DNA of 64,000 nucleotides from Acrocarpospora macrocephala. Lineage in GTDB: Bacteria > Actinomycetota > Actinomycetes > Streptosporangiales > Streptosporangiaceae. How positions within the stretch are numbered: the stretch's first letter is position 1; each line of letters starts with the position of its first letter. The notes under the pieces were generated by a model, which searched no databases, was not told the DNA's origin, and saw only the letters and a list, made by a program, of their open reading frames with translations. This document shows, piece after piece, positions 1-6,817 of this stretch. The stretch covers positions 1 through 64,000 of the forward strand of contig NZ_BLAE01000045.1 in assembly GCF_009687865.1 (NCBI RefSeq), in the 5' to 3' direction. The translations under genes were made by a program, and so were the position numbers.

Positions 1-2
1 AA

Positions 3-179
3 GGCTGGGCCGACGGCGGTACCACCGACCTGGACCTCCTCGCCCCCGCCTGCACCTGGCACAACCGCGACAAAGCAACCCACCCCGACCGCTACCGCAC
101 CCGCCGCAACCACGACGGCACCTGGACCCTCCTCTACCACGGCAAGAGGAACCGCTTCGCCGGACGGTTCCGGCGCTGA
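3..179 (+). CDS. HNH endonuclease C-terminus (13E12/DUF222-type), 5' truncated by window edge
   Basis: The first frame open from the window edge encodes about 58 residues ending at TGA 177-179. It reads GWADGGTTDLDLLAPACTWH, which matches the second half of an HNH nuclease finger as found at the C-terminus of actinobacterial 13E12-repeat/DUF222 proteins (the usual pattern is a His-His pair, then WxxGGxTxLxNLxxLCxxHH). A basic tail, GKRNRFAGRFRR, closes it. The start, the DUF222 region and the first catalytic His lie outside the window. These proteins are multicopy in actinomycetes and their cellular role is unsettled; DNA cleavage is assumed from the fold only. Confidence 0.7.
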   Translation, partial: GWADGGTTDLDLLAPACTWHNRDKATHPDRYRTRRNHDGTWTLLYHGKRNRFAGRFRR

Positions 180-274
180 ACCGGACCGGCACGAGAGCGC
201 CACCCACCCAGGCCGGGAACCCAGGATCGTGGGAGTTCTCCGATCCTGAGACAGCGCGTGAAGGGCCGATCCTG

Positions 275-432
275 GCCGCCATGCGTAGCCACGCGATCGG
301 TGCGCCACCATGCGTGGCTACGCGATCGGCGTTCTACGCCTGCTGAACTTCACCAACATCGCCGAAGGTACCCGCTGGGCACGCGACGACTTCCACAACC
401 CGCTCATCGCCCTCGGCCTCACAGGGCGAGAA
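275..432 (+). pseudogene. Transposase C-terminal remnant (ISAs1-like) with a 29-bp tandem duplication
   Basis: The frame from 310 reads GYAIGVLRLLNFTNIAEGTR, then a WARDDFHNPLIALGL segment. This resembles the extreme C-terminus of ISAs1/IS4-group transposases (AIGxLRLxGxTNIAxxxRxxxRDxxRPLxxLG). No DDE catalytic region or terminal inverted repeat is visible upstream, so only the tail survives. Positions 275-303 and 304-332 are an imperfect 29-bp tandem duplication (24 of 29 bases identical) carrying the MRSHAIG / MRGYAIG segment twice, with the first copy out of frame. From about 433 to 528 I see no further gene. The region is best read as decayed mobile-element DNA between the HNH relic and the DUF397 gene. 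Confidence 0.45.
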
Positions 433-528
433 TTCCTTCGGCCCTGGGGCGGCCTGTTCTTGGAACGCGTTTGCTCCAAAGAAAGCCCCTGGCTGTTCTG
501 GCCAAGGGCTCACCGTTTCGATGCGCTG

Positions 529-741
529 TCAGAAGTCGAATTCTCCGGCCTTCGCGCCGCTCACGAACGCGCTCCACACGCTCGCGGAGACGACGAAAGG
601 CTCCTGCCCTGGAGCTTCGGTGTCACGCATAGCCACACGACCACCGGACAGAGGCGCGACCTCAATGCAGTCGCCGCCATTGCCCGAGGAGAACGACGCC
701 TTACGCCAAGCGGCGTTTGCCAACTCGTCTCTCAGGTCCAT
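529..741 (-). CDS. DUF397 domain-containing small protein
   Basis: A 70-residue protein, MDLRDELANAAWRKASFSSG..., with the DUF397 hallmark (W-RKSSFSSG-NGG-CIEVA, then VAMRDT and a C-terminal W-AFVSGAKAGEFDF). DUF397 proteins are almost always encoded next to DUF5753 HTH proteins in actinomycetes (for example the BldB/WhiJ-type pairs) and are thought to antagonise or modulate the DNA-binding partner. Here the start codon overlaps the end of the upstream regulator gene by 10 bp, which indicates translational coupling and a 1:1 functional pair. The length is typical for the family. Its exact phenotype, development or antibiotic control, cannot be read from sequence. Confidence 0.85.
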   Translation of the reverse strand: MDLRDELANAAWRKASFSSGNGGDCIEVAPLSGGRVAMRDTEAPGQEPFVVSASVWSAFVSGAKAGEFDF

Positions 742-1556
742 CTGTTCACCATTGTTTCTCTGATCAGCTCGACCGACACATGAGCGGGGAGCGCATGGGC
801 ACGCACGGCTTCATACCTGTCGTTGACAGCCGCCACATCCGCCGCGTGATCGGAGACATATCCTTTTGCGGGCGAATCGACATACACGGTATCAGGCTGG
901 CTCGGGAGCTGTGCGATCACAAAGGCTCCAGCCAGGCCAGCCGTGGACCCGCTGGCCAGGGGGACCACCTGAATCGTGACGAACGGATGATTCGACATCT
1001 CTAACAGATGTTCAAGCTGACGACGCATCACCTCCCTGCCGCCCAGCGGACGCCAGAGCACCGTCTCGTCGATGACTGCCCAGAAGATGGGCGGGATGGA
1101 ACGATCGAAGATCGTTTGTCGGCTCAGCCGGGCGACGACGAGTTCTTCGCACTTCTCTCTGGCCATTCCTGGCTCACCGCTGTAAGTCGTGCGGATGTAC
1201 TCCTCCGTCTGCAGCAAGCCGGGAATAAGGGCCGGTTGCCACGTGCGCAGCGTTCGGGCCTCGGCCTCGATCTCCAGCCAGGGGCGGAACCAGCGTGGAC
1301 TTGATTCCAGGCTGATGCGGGGCCAGAGGCGGAGGAGTTCGCCGTTCAGGCCGAGCACCTCCTCGCAGCGTTCGATGAAGTCGCGCCGGGGAACGCGGTC
1401 GCCGCGTTCGATGAAACCGACCAGAGACGCGCTGAAGTTGATCTTTTCGGCTAGTTGTTCTTGGGACCATTTCGCGGCCAGCCGGAATTTTCGCAGTTCG
1501 AAGCCGAGGAGGGCGACTGGACCAGCATTTGGGTCCAGCTCTCGGGCGGCGGGCAT
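732..1556 (-). CDS. XRE-family helix-turn-helix regulator with DUF5753 (Scr1/WhiJ-like)
   Basis: A protein of about 274 residues. The N-terminal HTH_XRE runs roughly over residues 12-70 (LGFELRKFRLAAKWSQEQLA, then INFSASLVGFIERGDRVPRRDF). It is followed by a DUF5753 domain (SSPRWFRPWLEIEAEARTLR, WQPALIPGLLQTEEYIR, WAVIDETVLWRPLGG, HPFVTIQVVPL). I chose the ATG at 1556 because an AGAGG ribosome-binding site lies just upstream and homology starts there; the frame stays open 38 codons further up without any family similarity. The gene overlaps DUF397 by 10 bp. In Streptomyces such pairs act as orphan, nucleoid-associated transcription regulators with toxin-antitoxin-like logic; targets are unknown. 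Confidence 0.88.
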   Translation of the reverse strand: MPAARELDPNAGPVALLGFELRKFRLAAKWSQEQLAEKINFSASLVGFIERGDRVPRRDFIERCEEVLGLNGELLRLWPRISLESSPRWFRPWLEIEAEARTLRTWQPALIPGLLQTEEYIRTTYSGEPGMAREKCEELVVARLSRQTIFDRSIPPIFWAVIDETVLWRPLGGREVMRRQLEHLLEMSNHPFVTIQVVPLASGSTAGLAGAFVIAQLPSQPDTVYVDSPAKGYVSDHAADVAAVNDRYEAVRAHALPAHVSVELIRETMVNRWT

Positions 1557-1843
1557 TCTGCCTCTGTTCTGTGTCTTGGATGCCCGGACGTCGGTCGCAC
1601 AATGATCGTACAAACCTGTCCGATTTACGTGGCTGCCGATGTTCTTCGCATCAAAGCTGATTAACGGCACGCTAATCGCAGTTAGTCAAGAACCACGAAG
1701 ACAGGTCCTACAACCCCCACCCAAAATCGCACGACTAAAAGGGCGAACCGGAAATAACAGCACTCGAACTCATCACCCCACGCAGGACACCGCCCGGCCG
1801 CCCGGGTGATCGGCCACGATCACGCCCGGCCAAGGCGTCGGCC

Positions 1844-1955
1844 CGGACTTCCACCGCCTCAATCACGTCGGCCGGACTTCCACCGCCTCGATCGTGATCG
1901 CGTGGGCGCGGACTTCCACCGCCTCGATCGCGTGGGCCCGGACTTCCACCGCCTC
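1844..1955 (+). repeat. Four degenerate tandem copies of a 17-bp motif in a gene-free 520-bp stretch
   Basis: The 17-mer CGGACTTCCACCGCCTC occurs at 1844-1860, 1873-1889, 1909-1925 and 1939-1955. Linkers carry GATCGCGTGGG-like sequence, giving a 29-36 bp period. The region 1557-2076 separates the XRE regulator (minus) from the acidic-repeat protein (plus) and holds no other gene I can support. The repeats may be operator-like, a relic of a repetitive coding segment, or neutral. The final copy runs into a GATCGAGGCGG that is complementary to the CCGCCTCGATC of copies 2 and 3, so hairpins are possible. Confidence 0.6.
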
Positions 1956-2076
1956 GGCCTCGCCGATGCGATCGAGGCGGGCCCTTTCCGGAATGGGAGT
2001 TCAGCGTCCAGTCGGCTCACCGAGACCACACGACCGCGGAACGACCGCGACCGCAGAACAAGAAGGAGCAGCCACC

Positions 2077-2520
2077 ATGACCATGCTGGACAGGTTCATC
2101 CCCGAGGGCACGATTTGGCAGGACATCACGCCCCCCTACGTCCAGGACGACGAGTGCATCTACGTGGCGGCGATCCCAGGCGGTATAGCCATCCGCCGCT
2201 CCCCCGAACCAACCAGCCCCAAGACCATATTCAGGTTCGCCCCAGACCTATGCCGTCCCATAGGGGTCAAACCAGACCTCGACTTTGACGACCTGGACGA
2301 TGACGACCTGGACGATGACGACCTGGACGACCTGGACGAGGTGGACGAGGTGGACGAGGTGGACGAGGTGGACGAGGTGGACGAGGAGGACGAGGAGGAC
2401 GAGGAGGACGAGGAGGACGAGGAGGACGAGGAGGACGAGGAGGACGAGGAGGACGAGGAGGACGAGGACGAGGTGGATCGCGGATTCTTGGATCTCGGGG
2501 AGGCGCCGAGGACGAGCTGA
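2077..2520 (+). CDS. Small hypothetical protein with an extreme Asp/Glu repeat tail
   Basis: A 147-residue protein. Residues 1-65 (MTMLDRFIPEGTIWQDITPP, then DDECIYVAAIPGG-IAIRRSP) look like a small globular actinobacterial family that I recognise only as hypothetical. From about residue 68 to 134 the protein is almost purely acidic: DDLDDD-type repeats, then five DEV units and nine DEE units, ending in a short GFLDLGEAPRTS tail. The ATG at 2077 is chosen because AAGGAG (2063-2068) sits at ideal spacing; the frame is open upstream but runs through the non-coding 17-bp repeats. An acidic tail of this kind could act as a DNA mimic, metal/Ca binder or entropic tail. Function is not assigned. Confidence 0.6.
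   Translation: MTMLDRFIPEGTIWQDITPPYVQDDECIYVAAIPGGIAIRRSPEPTSPKTIFRFAPDLCRPIGVKPDLDFDDLDDDDLDDDDLDDLDEVDEVDEVDEVDEVDEEDEEDEEDEEDEEDEEDEEDEEDEEDEDEVDRGFLDLGEAPRTS
2283..2475 (+). repeat. In-frame coding microsatellite: GACGAGGTG x5 and GACGAGGAG x9
   Basis: Within the preceding CDS, GACGAGGTG is repeated exactly five times (2335-2379) and GACGAGGAG exactly nine times (2380-2460). They are preceded by two-and-a-bit units of a 15-bp GAC/GAT-CTG repeat. All units are multiples of three, so unit gain or loss preserves the frame. The perfect identity of the 9-mers implies recent slippage-driven expansion. The antisense strand reads as a long Ser- or Pro/Arg-rich open frame, which is a shadow of this repeat and not a gene. 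Confidence 0.9.
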
Positions 2521-2523
2521 AAG

Positions 2524-2706
2524 TCAGCGCCCTCGTCGAGACCGCCCCAACGCATACGGCGGGTCGCAGCTCTGGGCCAGGTCGTGGAGGATCAGCGAAC
2601 CGCCCTCCGGATTGACTCCGGCGAGGCCGCCGATCAGGAGGAAACGCCCGTTCCTGGAGAAGGTCAGCGCGGCGGCGCCCTGGACCCAAACAGCGAGGTG
2701 AGCCAA
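2524..2706 (-). pseudogene. WD40-repeat protein relic
   Basis: The minus frame reads VQGAAALTFSRNGRFLLIGG, then LAGVNPEGGSLILHDLA. This is one WD40 blade (…ALTFSPDGRLLATGG…LWDLA pattern) and nothing else: there is no catalytic or signal domain and no neighbouring blade. About 60 residues is far below any WD40 protein. It begins next to a 19-bp tandem repeat (2729-2785). I read it as a fragment of a lost NTPase/WD40 gene. A chance open frame cannot be excluded, since only one blade is visible. Confidence 0.4.
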
Positions 2707-2728
2707 CCCGCTGGCGCCGAAAGCCTCG

Positions 2729-2785
2729 GTTGGGCTCCGGGAACTCAGTTGGGCTCCGGGAACTCAGTTGGGCTCCTGAAACTCA
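2729..2785 (+). repeat. Three tandem copies of a 19-bp unit
   Basis: GTTGGGCTCCGGGAACTCA is present exactly at 2729-2747 and 2748-2766, and with two substitutions (CCTGAA for CCGGGA) at 2767-2785. It lies in the 387-bp gene-free interval before the MBL hydrolase gene, between a WD40 relic and the putative operator at 2831. No function is evident; a short VNTR-like duplication is the simplest reading. Confidence 0.85.
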
Positions 2786-2830
2786 AGGGCCATGATGGGG
2801 AGTCGATTGTTTGATCGGTAGACTCGGCGT

Positions 2831-2844
2831 ACCAAGCGCTTGAT
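2831..2844 (+). promoter_or_regulatory. KstR2-like palindromic operator upstream of the MBL hydrolase
   Basis: ACCAAGCGCTTGAT matches the published mycobacterial KstR2 consensus AnCAAGnnCTTGnT at every fixed position. Its core CAAGCGCTTG is a perfect palindrome. It lies 64 bp upstream of the GTG start at 2908, a normal place for an operator. KstR2 is the TetR-type repressor of the late cholesterol-ring degradation genes. Other TetR regulators share the AAGCGCTT core, so the motif supports a lipid or steroid TetR operator in general, not KstR2 itself. Confidence 0.5.
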
Positions 2845-2907
2845 TCGCTTGCGTAGGGCTTATTCGGGGGGCGGCTCGGCCGTGGACCCTGGGAGTGGAC
2901 GGCTAGC

Positions 2908-3942
2908 GTGAGTGAGAGCGGCGTCAGGTCACGGCGGCGGGCGTACATCGAGCAGCGGCCGATGGATGTCGGCGGGGGCGTGTGGAGCGTGCCGGTGCCG
3001 ATTCCGGGGAATCCGCTCGGGTACACGCTGGTGTATGCGGTCGAGTCGCCGGGTGGGCCGGTGTTGATCGACGCGGGGTGGAATCATCCGGATGCCTGGC
3101 TGGCTCTGACGGAGGGGCTGGCCAGTGTGGGGATGGATGTCGCGGATGTGCGCGGTGTGGTGGTGACGCATTACCACCCGGACCATTCAGGCTTGGCCGG
3201 TCAGGTTCGCGAAAGCTCCGGCGCCTGGATCGCGATGCACGAAGCCGATATCGCCTTAGTGCGACTGTTCCGGGACGTCGTCAAGGATGGCAACCACAAG
3301 GACTTTCAGGCCGACATGTTGCGCCGTGCCGGAGCCGATAGCCACGAAGTAGCCGAGGGCGTCGCGAACCGCCCCGAACCTCCCGCGCTTCCCGACCTGT
3401 CGCTGAGCGACGGCGACCTGATCGACCTCCCGGGCCGCCGCCTGCGTACCATCTGGACGCCGGGCCACTCCCCCGGCCACATCTGCCTGCACCTCGAAGA
3501 CACCGACCGCCTCTTCACCGGCGACCACGTCCTCCCCGACATCACCCCCCATATCGGCATATATCCCTACGACCGCAACGACGTCGACCCCCTCGGCGAC
3601 TTCATGACGTCGCTGCTGCGCGTCACCGAACTCGGCCCGATCGAGGCGCTCCCCGCCCACGAGATCCGATTCCCCGACGTCTCCGCCCGGGCCGCCGAGA
3701 TCCACACCCACCACGAGGAGAAGCTCCAGAGCCTGCAGACCCTCCTGGCCGAAACCCCCGAACCCCTCACCATCTGGGAGGTCGCCGCCCGGATGACCTG
3801 GAACCGCCCCTGGGACCAGCTGCCGCCGATGCTGCGCGGCATGGCCGCCGGAGAAGCCGCCGCCCACCTGCGCACCCTCGAAGTCCGGGATGTGATCGAA
3901 CGCACAGCAGATGAGCCGGTCCGGTTCGTCATACACTCATAG
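2908..3942 (+). CDS. MBL-fold metallo-hydrolase (paralogue of the one at 59.7 kb)
   Basis: A 344-residue cytosolic protein of the metallo-beta-lactamase superfamily. The Zn-binding HxHxDH signature is THYHPDHSG at residues 87-95. It is followed by TPGHSPGHICLH and FTGDHVLPDITPH (third and fourth metal-site elements) and a late ALPAHE His. A helical C-terminal lid of about 100 residues (IHTHHEEKLQ… MTWNRPWDQLPPM) is typical of the glyoxalase-II-like subgroup often found with acyl-CoA/lipid catabolic genes in actinomycetes. The GTG start at 2908 is the first codon of the conserved region with a GGGAGTGGA stretch upstream. A thioester- or lactone-hydrolase role is likely; the substrate is unknown. 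The gene is followed directly by the GntR gene's operator. Confidence 0.85.
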   Translation: MSESGVRSRRRAYIEQRPMDVGGGVWSVPVPIPGNPLGYTLVYAVESPGGPVLIDAGWNHPDAWLALTEGLASVGMDVADVRGVVVTHYHPDHSGLAGQVRESSGAWIAMHEADIALVRLFRDVVKDGNHKDFQADMLRRAGADSHEVAEGVANRPEPPALPDLSLSDGDLIDLPGRRLRTIWTPGHSPGHICLHLEDTDRLFTGDHVLPDITPHIGIYPYDRNDVDPLGDFMTSLLRVTELGPIEALPAHEIRFPDVSARAAEIHTHHEEKLQSLQTLLAETPEPLTIWEVAARMTWNRPWDQLPPMLRGMAAGEAAAHLRTLEVRDVIERTADEPVRFVIHS

Positions 3943-3958
3943 ACATCGGATGTCTATG
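3938..3958 (+). promoter_or_regulatory. Perfect 21-bp palindromic GntR operator (core ACATC-N-GATGT)
   Basis: Arms CATAGACATC (3938-3947) and GATGTCTATG (3949-3958) are exact reverse complements around one central G. The palindrome begins at the MBL stop codon and ends 15 bp before the preferred GTG start of the FadR-type regulator gene. That places it over the likely transcription start and implies autoregulation. The same core occurs at 20058-20068 and, with one mismatch, at 20127-20137 in front of the L-fucose operon. Confidence 0.75.
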
Positions 3959-3973
3959 GGTGGGGTGCGTAGC

Positions 3974-4645
3974 GTGGCGGTTACCGACGCGGCGATCGAC
4001 AGAATCAAAGATATGATCATCACGGGCGAGCTGGCTCCCGGAGACCGGCTCCCCAAGGAGGCCGACCTGGCCGAGCGGCTGGGCCTGTCCCGCAACTCCC
4101 TCCGCGAGGCCGTCCGCGCCCTCGCCCTGATCAACGTCCTGGATGTACGGCAAGGCGACGGCACCTACGTCACCAGCCTGGAACCCCGCCTCCTGCTCGA
4201 CGCTCTCTCCTTCGTCGTCGACTTCCACCGCGACGACACCGTCCTGCAGTTCTTCCAGGTCCGCCGCATCCTCGAACCCGCCGCCACCGCCATGGCCGCC
4301 ACCACGATGTCCGACACCGACATCGCGGAACTCCGCAAGATCCTCGACGCCCTCCCCGCCAACCCCAGCATCGAACAACTGGTCGCCAACGACCTGGAGT
4401 TCCACCAGCGCATCGCCGAGGGCTCCGGCAACGCCGTCCTCTGCTCCCTCATCGAGAGCCTCTCCGGCCCCACCACCCGAGCCCGAGTATGGCGCGGCCT
4501 GACCCAGGAGAACGCCCCCAGCAAGACCCTCGACCAGCATTACGCCATCTACGAGGCCATCGCCGCCCGCCAGCCGGAGATAGCCCAGGCCTGGGCCACC
4601 GTCCACATCGCCGGCGTCGAAGAATGGCTCCGCCAAGCCCTCTGA
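3974..4645 (+). CDS. FadR-subfamily GntR transcriptional regulator, probable L-fucose regulon repressor
   Basis: About 223 residues. N-terminal winged HTH (AIDRIKDMIITGELAPGDRL, then LAERLGLSRNSLREAVRALA, roughly residues 5-70). C-terminal all-alpha FCD ligand domain (residues ~90-215) with metal/ligand residues suggested by NDLEFHQRIAEGSGN and a late HYAIYEAIAARQPEIAQAWATVH. I chose GTG 3974 because GGTGGGGTG precedes it and homologues usually begin MAVTDxAIxxIK. In-frame ATGs at 3950 and 3956 lie inside the operator itself. The perfect palindrome directly upstream, repeated before the fucose genes at 20.1 kb, suggests it represses both itself and that operon and is released by a sugar acid. 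That regulon assignment is inference. Confidence 0.85.
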   Translation: MAVTDAAIDRIKDMIITGELAPGDRLPKEADLAERLGLSRNSLREAVRALALINVLDVRQGDGTYVTSLEPRLLLDALSFVVDFHRDDTVLQFFQVRRILEPAATAMAATTMSDTDIAELRKILDALPANPSIEQLVANDLEFHQRIAEGSGNAVLCSLIESLSGPTTRARVWRGLTQENAPSKTLDQHYAIYEAIAARQPEIAQAWATVHIAGVEEWLRQAL

Positions 4646-4691
4646 CCGGCTCCCAGCCGGCGTTGAGCTTGCCGGGGTAGAAGCTGGGGAT

Positions 4692-5375
4692 ATGGACCCC
4701 ACGAGCAAGGTTCTGGTCGTCGACGACGAGCCGAACATCTGCGCGCTGCTGTCGCAGACCCTGCGGCTGACCGGTTTCGAGGTCTGCGCCGCAGGGACGG
4801 GCGGGGCGGCCCTGGTGTCTGCCGAGCGGTTCCGGCCCGACCTCATCGTGCTCGACGTCATGCTCCCCGACCTCGACGGGTTCGAGGTGGCGCGGCGGCT
4901 GACCGATCGGGTGCCGGTGCTGTTCCTCACCGCCCGCGACACGGTTGAGGACCGGGTCAAGGGGCTGCTGATCGGCGCGGACGACTACGTGACCAAGCCG
5001 TTCAGCCTGGAGGAGGTGGTGCTGCGGATCCGCGCGATCCTGCGGCGGGCGCGAGCCGTACCGGCCCGGGAGAGTCAGGCGCTGCGCTACGCGGACCTGG
5101 AGCTGGATCCGGGCGCGCACGAGGTGCGGCGCGGCGGCGTGCCGGTCGACCTGTCGCCGACCGAGTTCAACCTGCTCGCATACCTGCTGACGAACGCGGG
5201 CCAGGTGCTGAGCAAGGCGCAGATCCTGGACAACGTGTGGCACTACGACTTCGACGGCGACGCGAGCATCGTGGAGTCGTATGTCTACTACCTGCGCAAG
5301 AAGATCGACCGGTGGGATCCGCCGCTGATCCACACGGTCCGCGGCGTCGGCTACACCCTGCGGCTCCCGCGATGA
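4692..5375 (+). CDS. OmpR/PhoB-family response regulator
   Basis: 227 residues. The receiver domain (residues ~6-118) has acidic DDE near the N-terminus, phospho-acceptor Asp55 in IVLDVMLPDLDG, the Thr switch in FLTARD and Lys in YVTKPFS. The C-terminal winged helix (residues ~130-225) contains LSPTEFNLLAYLLTNAGQVL and VESYVYYLRKKIDRW, typical of DNA-binding OmpR proteins. The stop overlaps the start of the histidine-kinase gene (ATGA), so the pair is co-translated. The remaining downstream genes encode an efflux-like complex, which this pair likely induces in response to an envelope or antimicrobial signal. Confidence 0.95.
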   Translation: MDPTSKVLVVDDEPNICALLSQTLRLTGFEVCAAGTGGAALVSAERFRPDLIVLDVMLPDLDGFEVARRLTDRVPVLFLTARDTVEDRVKGLLIGADDYVTKPFSLEEVVLRIRAILRRARAVPARESQALRYADLELDPGAHEVRRGGVPVDLSPTEFNLLAYLLTNAGQVLSKAQILDNVWHYDFDGDASIVESYVYYLRKKIDRWDPPLIHTVRGVGYTLRLPR

Positions 5376-6772
5376 GAAAGCCCGGATTGTGGACGTTGCG
5401 CACCCGGCTGGTGCTGGCGATCCTCGCGCTGACCTCGGCCGGGCTGGTGCTGGCCGACGTCGTGGGCGCCGCGCTGCTCCGCGGCTACCTGGTGGACCGG
5501 CTGGACCAGCAGCTGACCACGAGCGCGACCGCCCTCGCGCGCGTGTCGACGGCGTTCGACTACTCCAGCCTCCAGCTGCCGACCGAGGTGATCGCCAAGC
5601 GGCTGGCCATCGACAATCGTTTCTACGTCTACGCGCCCGACGGTTCCCTGGCGTCCCTGATGAGTCCGGAATCCGGCGATCCTCAGCTGCCGCCCTTCAC
5701 CGAGCTGGTGGCCCGTGGCGGCCAGGAGTTCGACGTCCCCTCGGCCACCGGGCCGTGGCGGGTGGCCGTCCAGACCGTTCCGAACGGCGGTGTCGCGGTG
5801 GTCGCCGGCTCGCTCCGCCCGATCCTGGACACCGAGTCGAAGCTGAACGTCATCCAGGTGCTGGTCACCGCGGCGGTGCTGCTCCTGCTCGGCGCGGCCG
5901 CCGCCGCCGTGGTACGGCTCGGCCTGCGCCCGCTCACCCGCATGGAGCACACGGCGGCGCGGATCGCGGGCGGCGACTTCGCCCACCGGGCGCCCGGGCC
6001 CGACCCGCACACCGAGCCGGGCCGCCTGGCCCTGGCGATGAACGTCATGCTCGACCGGGTCGAGCGGGAGATCGCCGCGCGCAGCGCGTCCGAGGTGCGG
6101 CTGCGCCAGTTCCTCGCGGACGCCTCGCACGAGCTGCGCACCCCGCTGACGTCGGTCCGCGGCTTCGCCGAGCTGTACCGGCACGGCGGCTCGCCGCCAG
6201 GTCCCGAGCTGGACGAGTCGATGCGCCGGATCGAGGAGGAGGCCACCCGGATGGGGGTGCTGGTCCAGGATCTGCTGACGCTGGCCGCGCTGGACCAGGA
6301 GCGTCCGCTGGACCGGCGGCCGGTCGACCTGCTGGAGATCGCGGCGGACACGATCAGGGACGCCCGGGTCAGGGTTCCGGAGCGCAGGATCCGGCTCATG
6401 CCGTACGGGGAGGGTCCGCTCCGGCCGGTGATCGTGCCCGGGGACGACGCCCGGCTCCGCCAGGTGCTGACCAACCTGGTGGGCAACGCCCTGACCCACA
6501 CGCCGGCCGAGGCCGAGATCACGGTCCGGGTCGGGGTCTCCCCAACGCAGGGAGTGGTCGAGGTGGCCGACACCGGCCCCGGGATCCCAGCCGAGGACGC
6601 GCCGTACATCTTCGAGCGGCTCTACCGGGCGGGCCGGAGCCGGTCGCGCGCGGACGGCGGCGCCGGGCTCGGCCTGGCGATCGTGGCCGCCATCATCCGC
6701 GCGCATGGCGGCCGGGTGGAACTCGGTGACGAGCCCGGCGGCGCGACGTTCCGGATCCTGCTGCCTCGTTGA
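5372..6772 (+). CDS. Membrane sensor histidine kinase (HAMP-HisKA-HATPase)
   Basis: 466 residues. TM1 is near residues 12-35 (LVLAILALTSAGLVLADVVG), with an extracytoplasmic sensor of about 130 residues. TM2 is near 170-190 (VIQVLVTAAVLLLLGAAAAA), followed by a HAMP linker (LGLRPLTRMEHTAARIAGGD). The HisKA H-box is DASHELRTPLTSVRGFAEL with phospho-His253. ATPase boxes are N (LTNLVGNALTHT), G1 (VADTGPGIP), F (IFERLYR) and G2 (GAGLGLAIV). The ATG overlaps the regulator stop by 4 bp. The sensor domain resembles none I can name, so the signal is unknown. Confidence 0.95.
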   Translation: MRKPGLWTLRTRLVLAILALTSAGLVLADVVGAALLRGYLVDRLDQQLTTSATALARVSTAFDYSSLQLPTEVIAKRLAIDNRFYVYAPDGSLASLMSPESGDPQLPPFTELVARGGQEFDVPSATGPWRVAVQTVPNGGVAVVAGSLRPILDTESKLNVIQVLVTAAVLLLLGAAAAAVVRLGLRPLTRMEHTAARIAGGDFAHRAPGPDPHTEPGRLALAMNVMLDRVEREIAARSASEVRLRQFLADASHELRTPLTSVRGFAELYRHGGSPPGPELDESMRRIEEEATRMGVLVQDLLTLAALDQERPLDRRPVDLLEIAADTIRDARVRVPERRIRLMPYGEGPLRPVIVPGDDARLRQVLTNLVGNALTHTPAEAEITVRVGVSPTQGVVEVADTGPGIPAEDAPYIFERLYRAGRSRSRADGGAGLGLAIVAAIIRAHGGRVELGDEPGGATFRILLPR

Positions 6773-6817
6773 GGTGGCTCCGAGCCCGCTCCGAGGCAGC
6801 CGCGCCAGCATCCGGGC

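Noticed and set aside
2160..2555. Poly-serine minus-strand frame
   Set aside because: Produced by the complement of the GACGAG repeat; no start signal or other sequence content.
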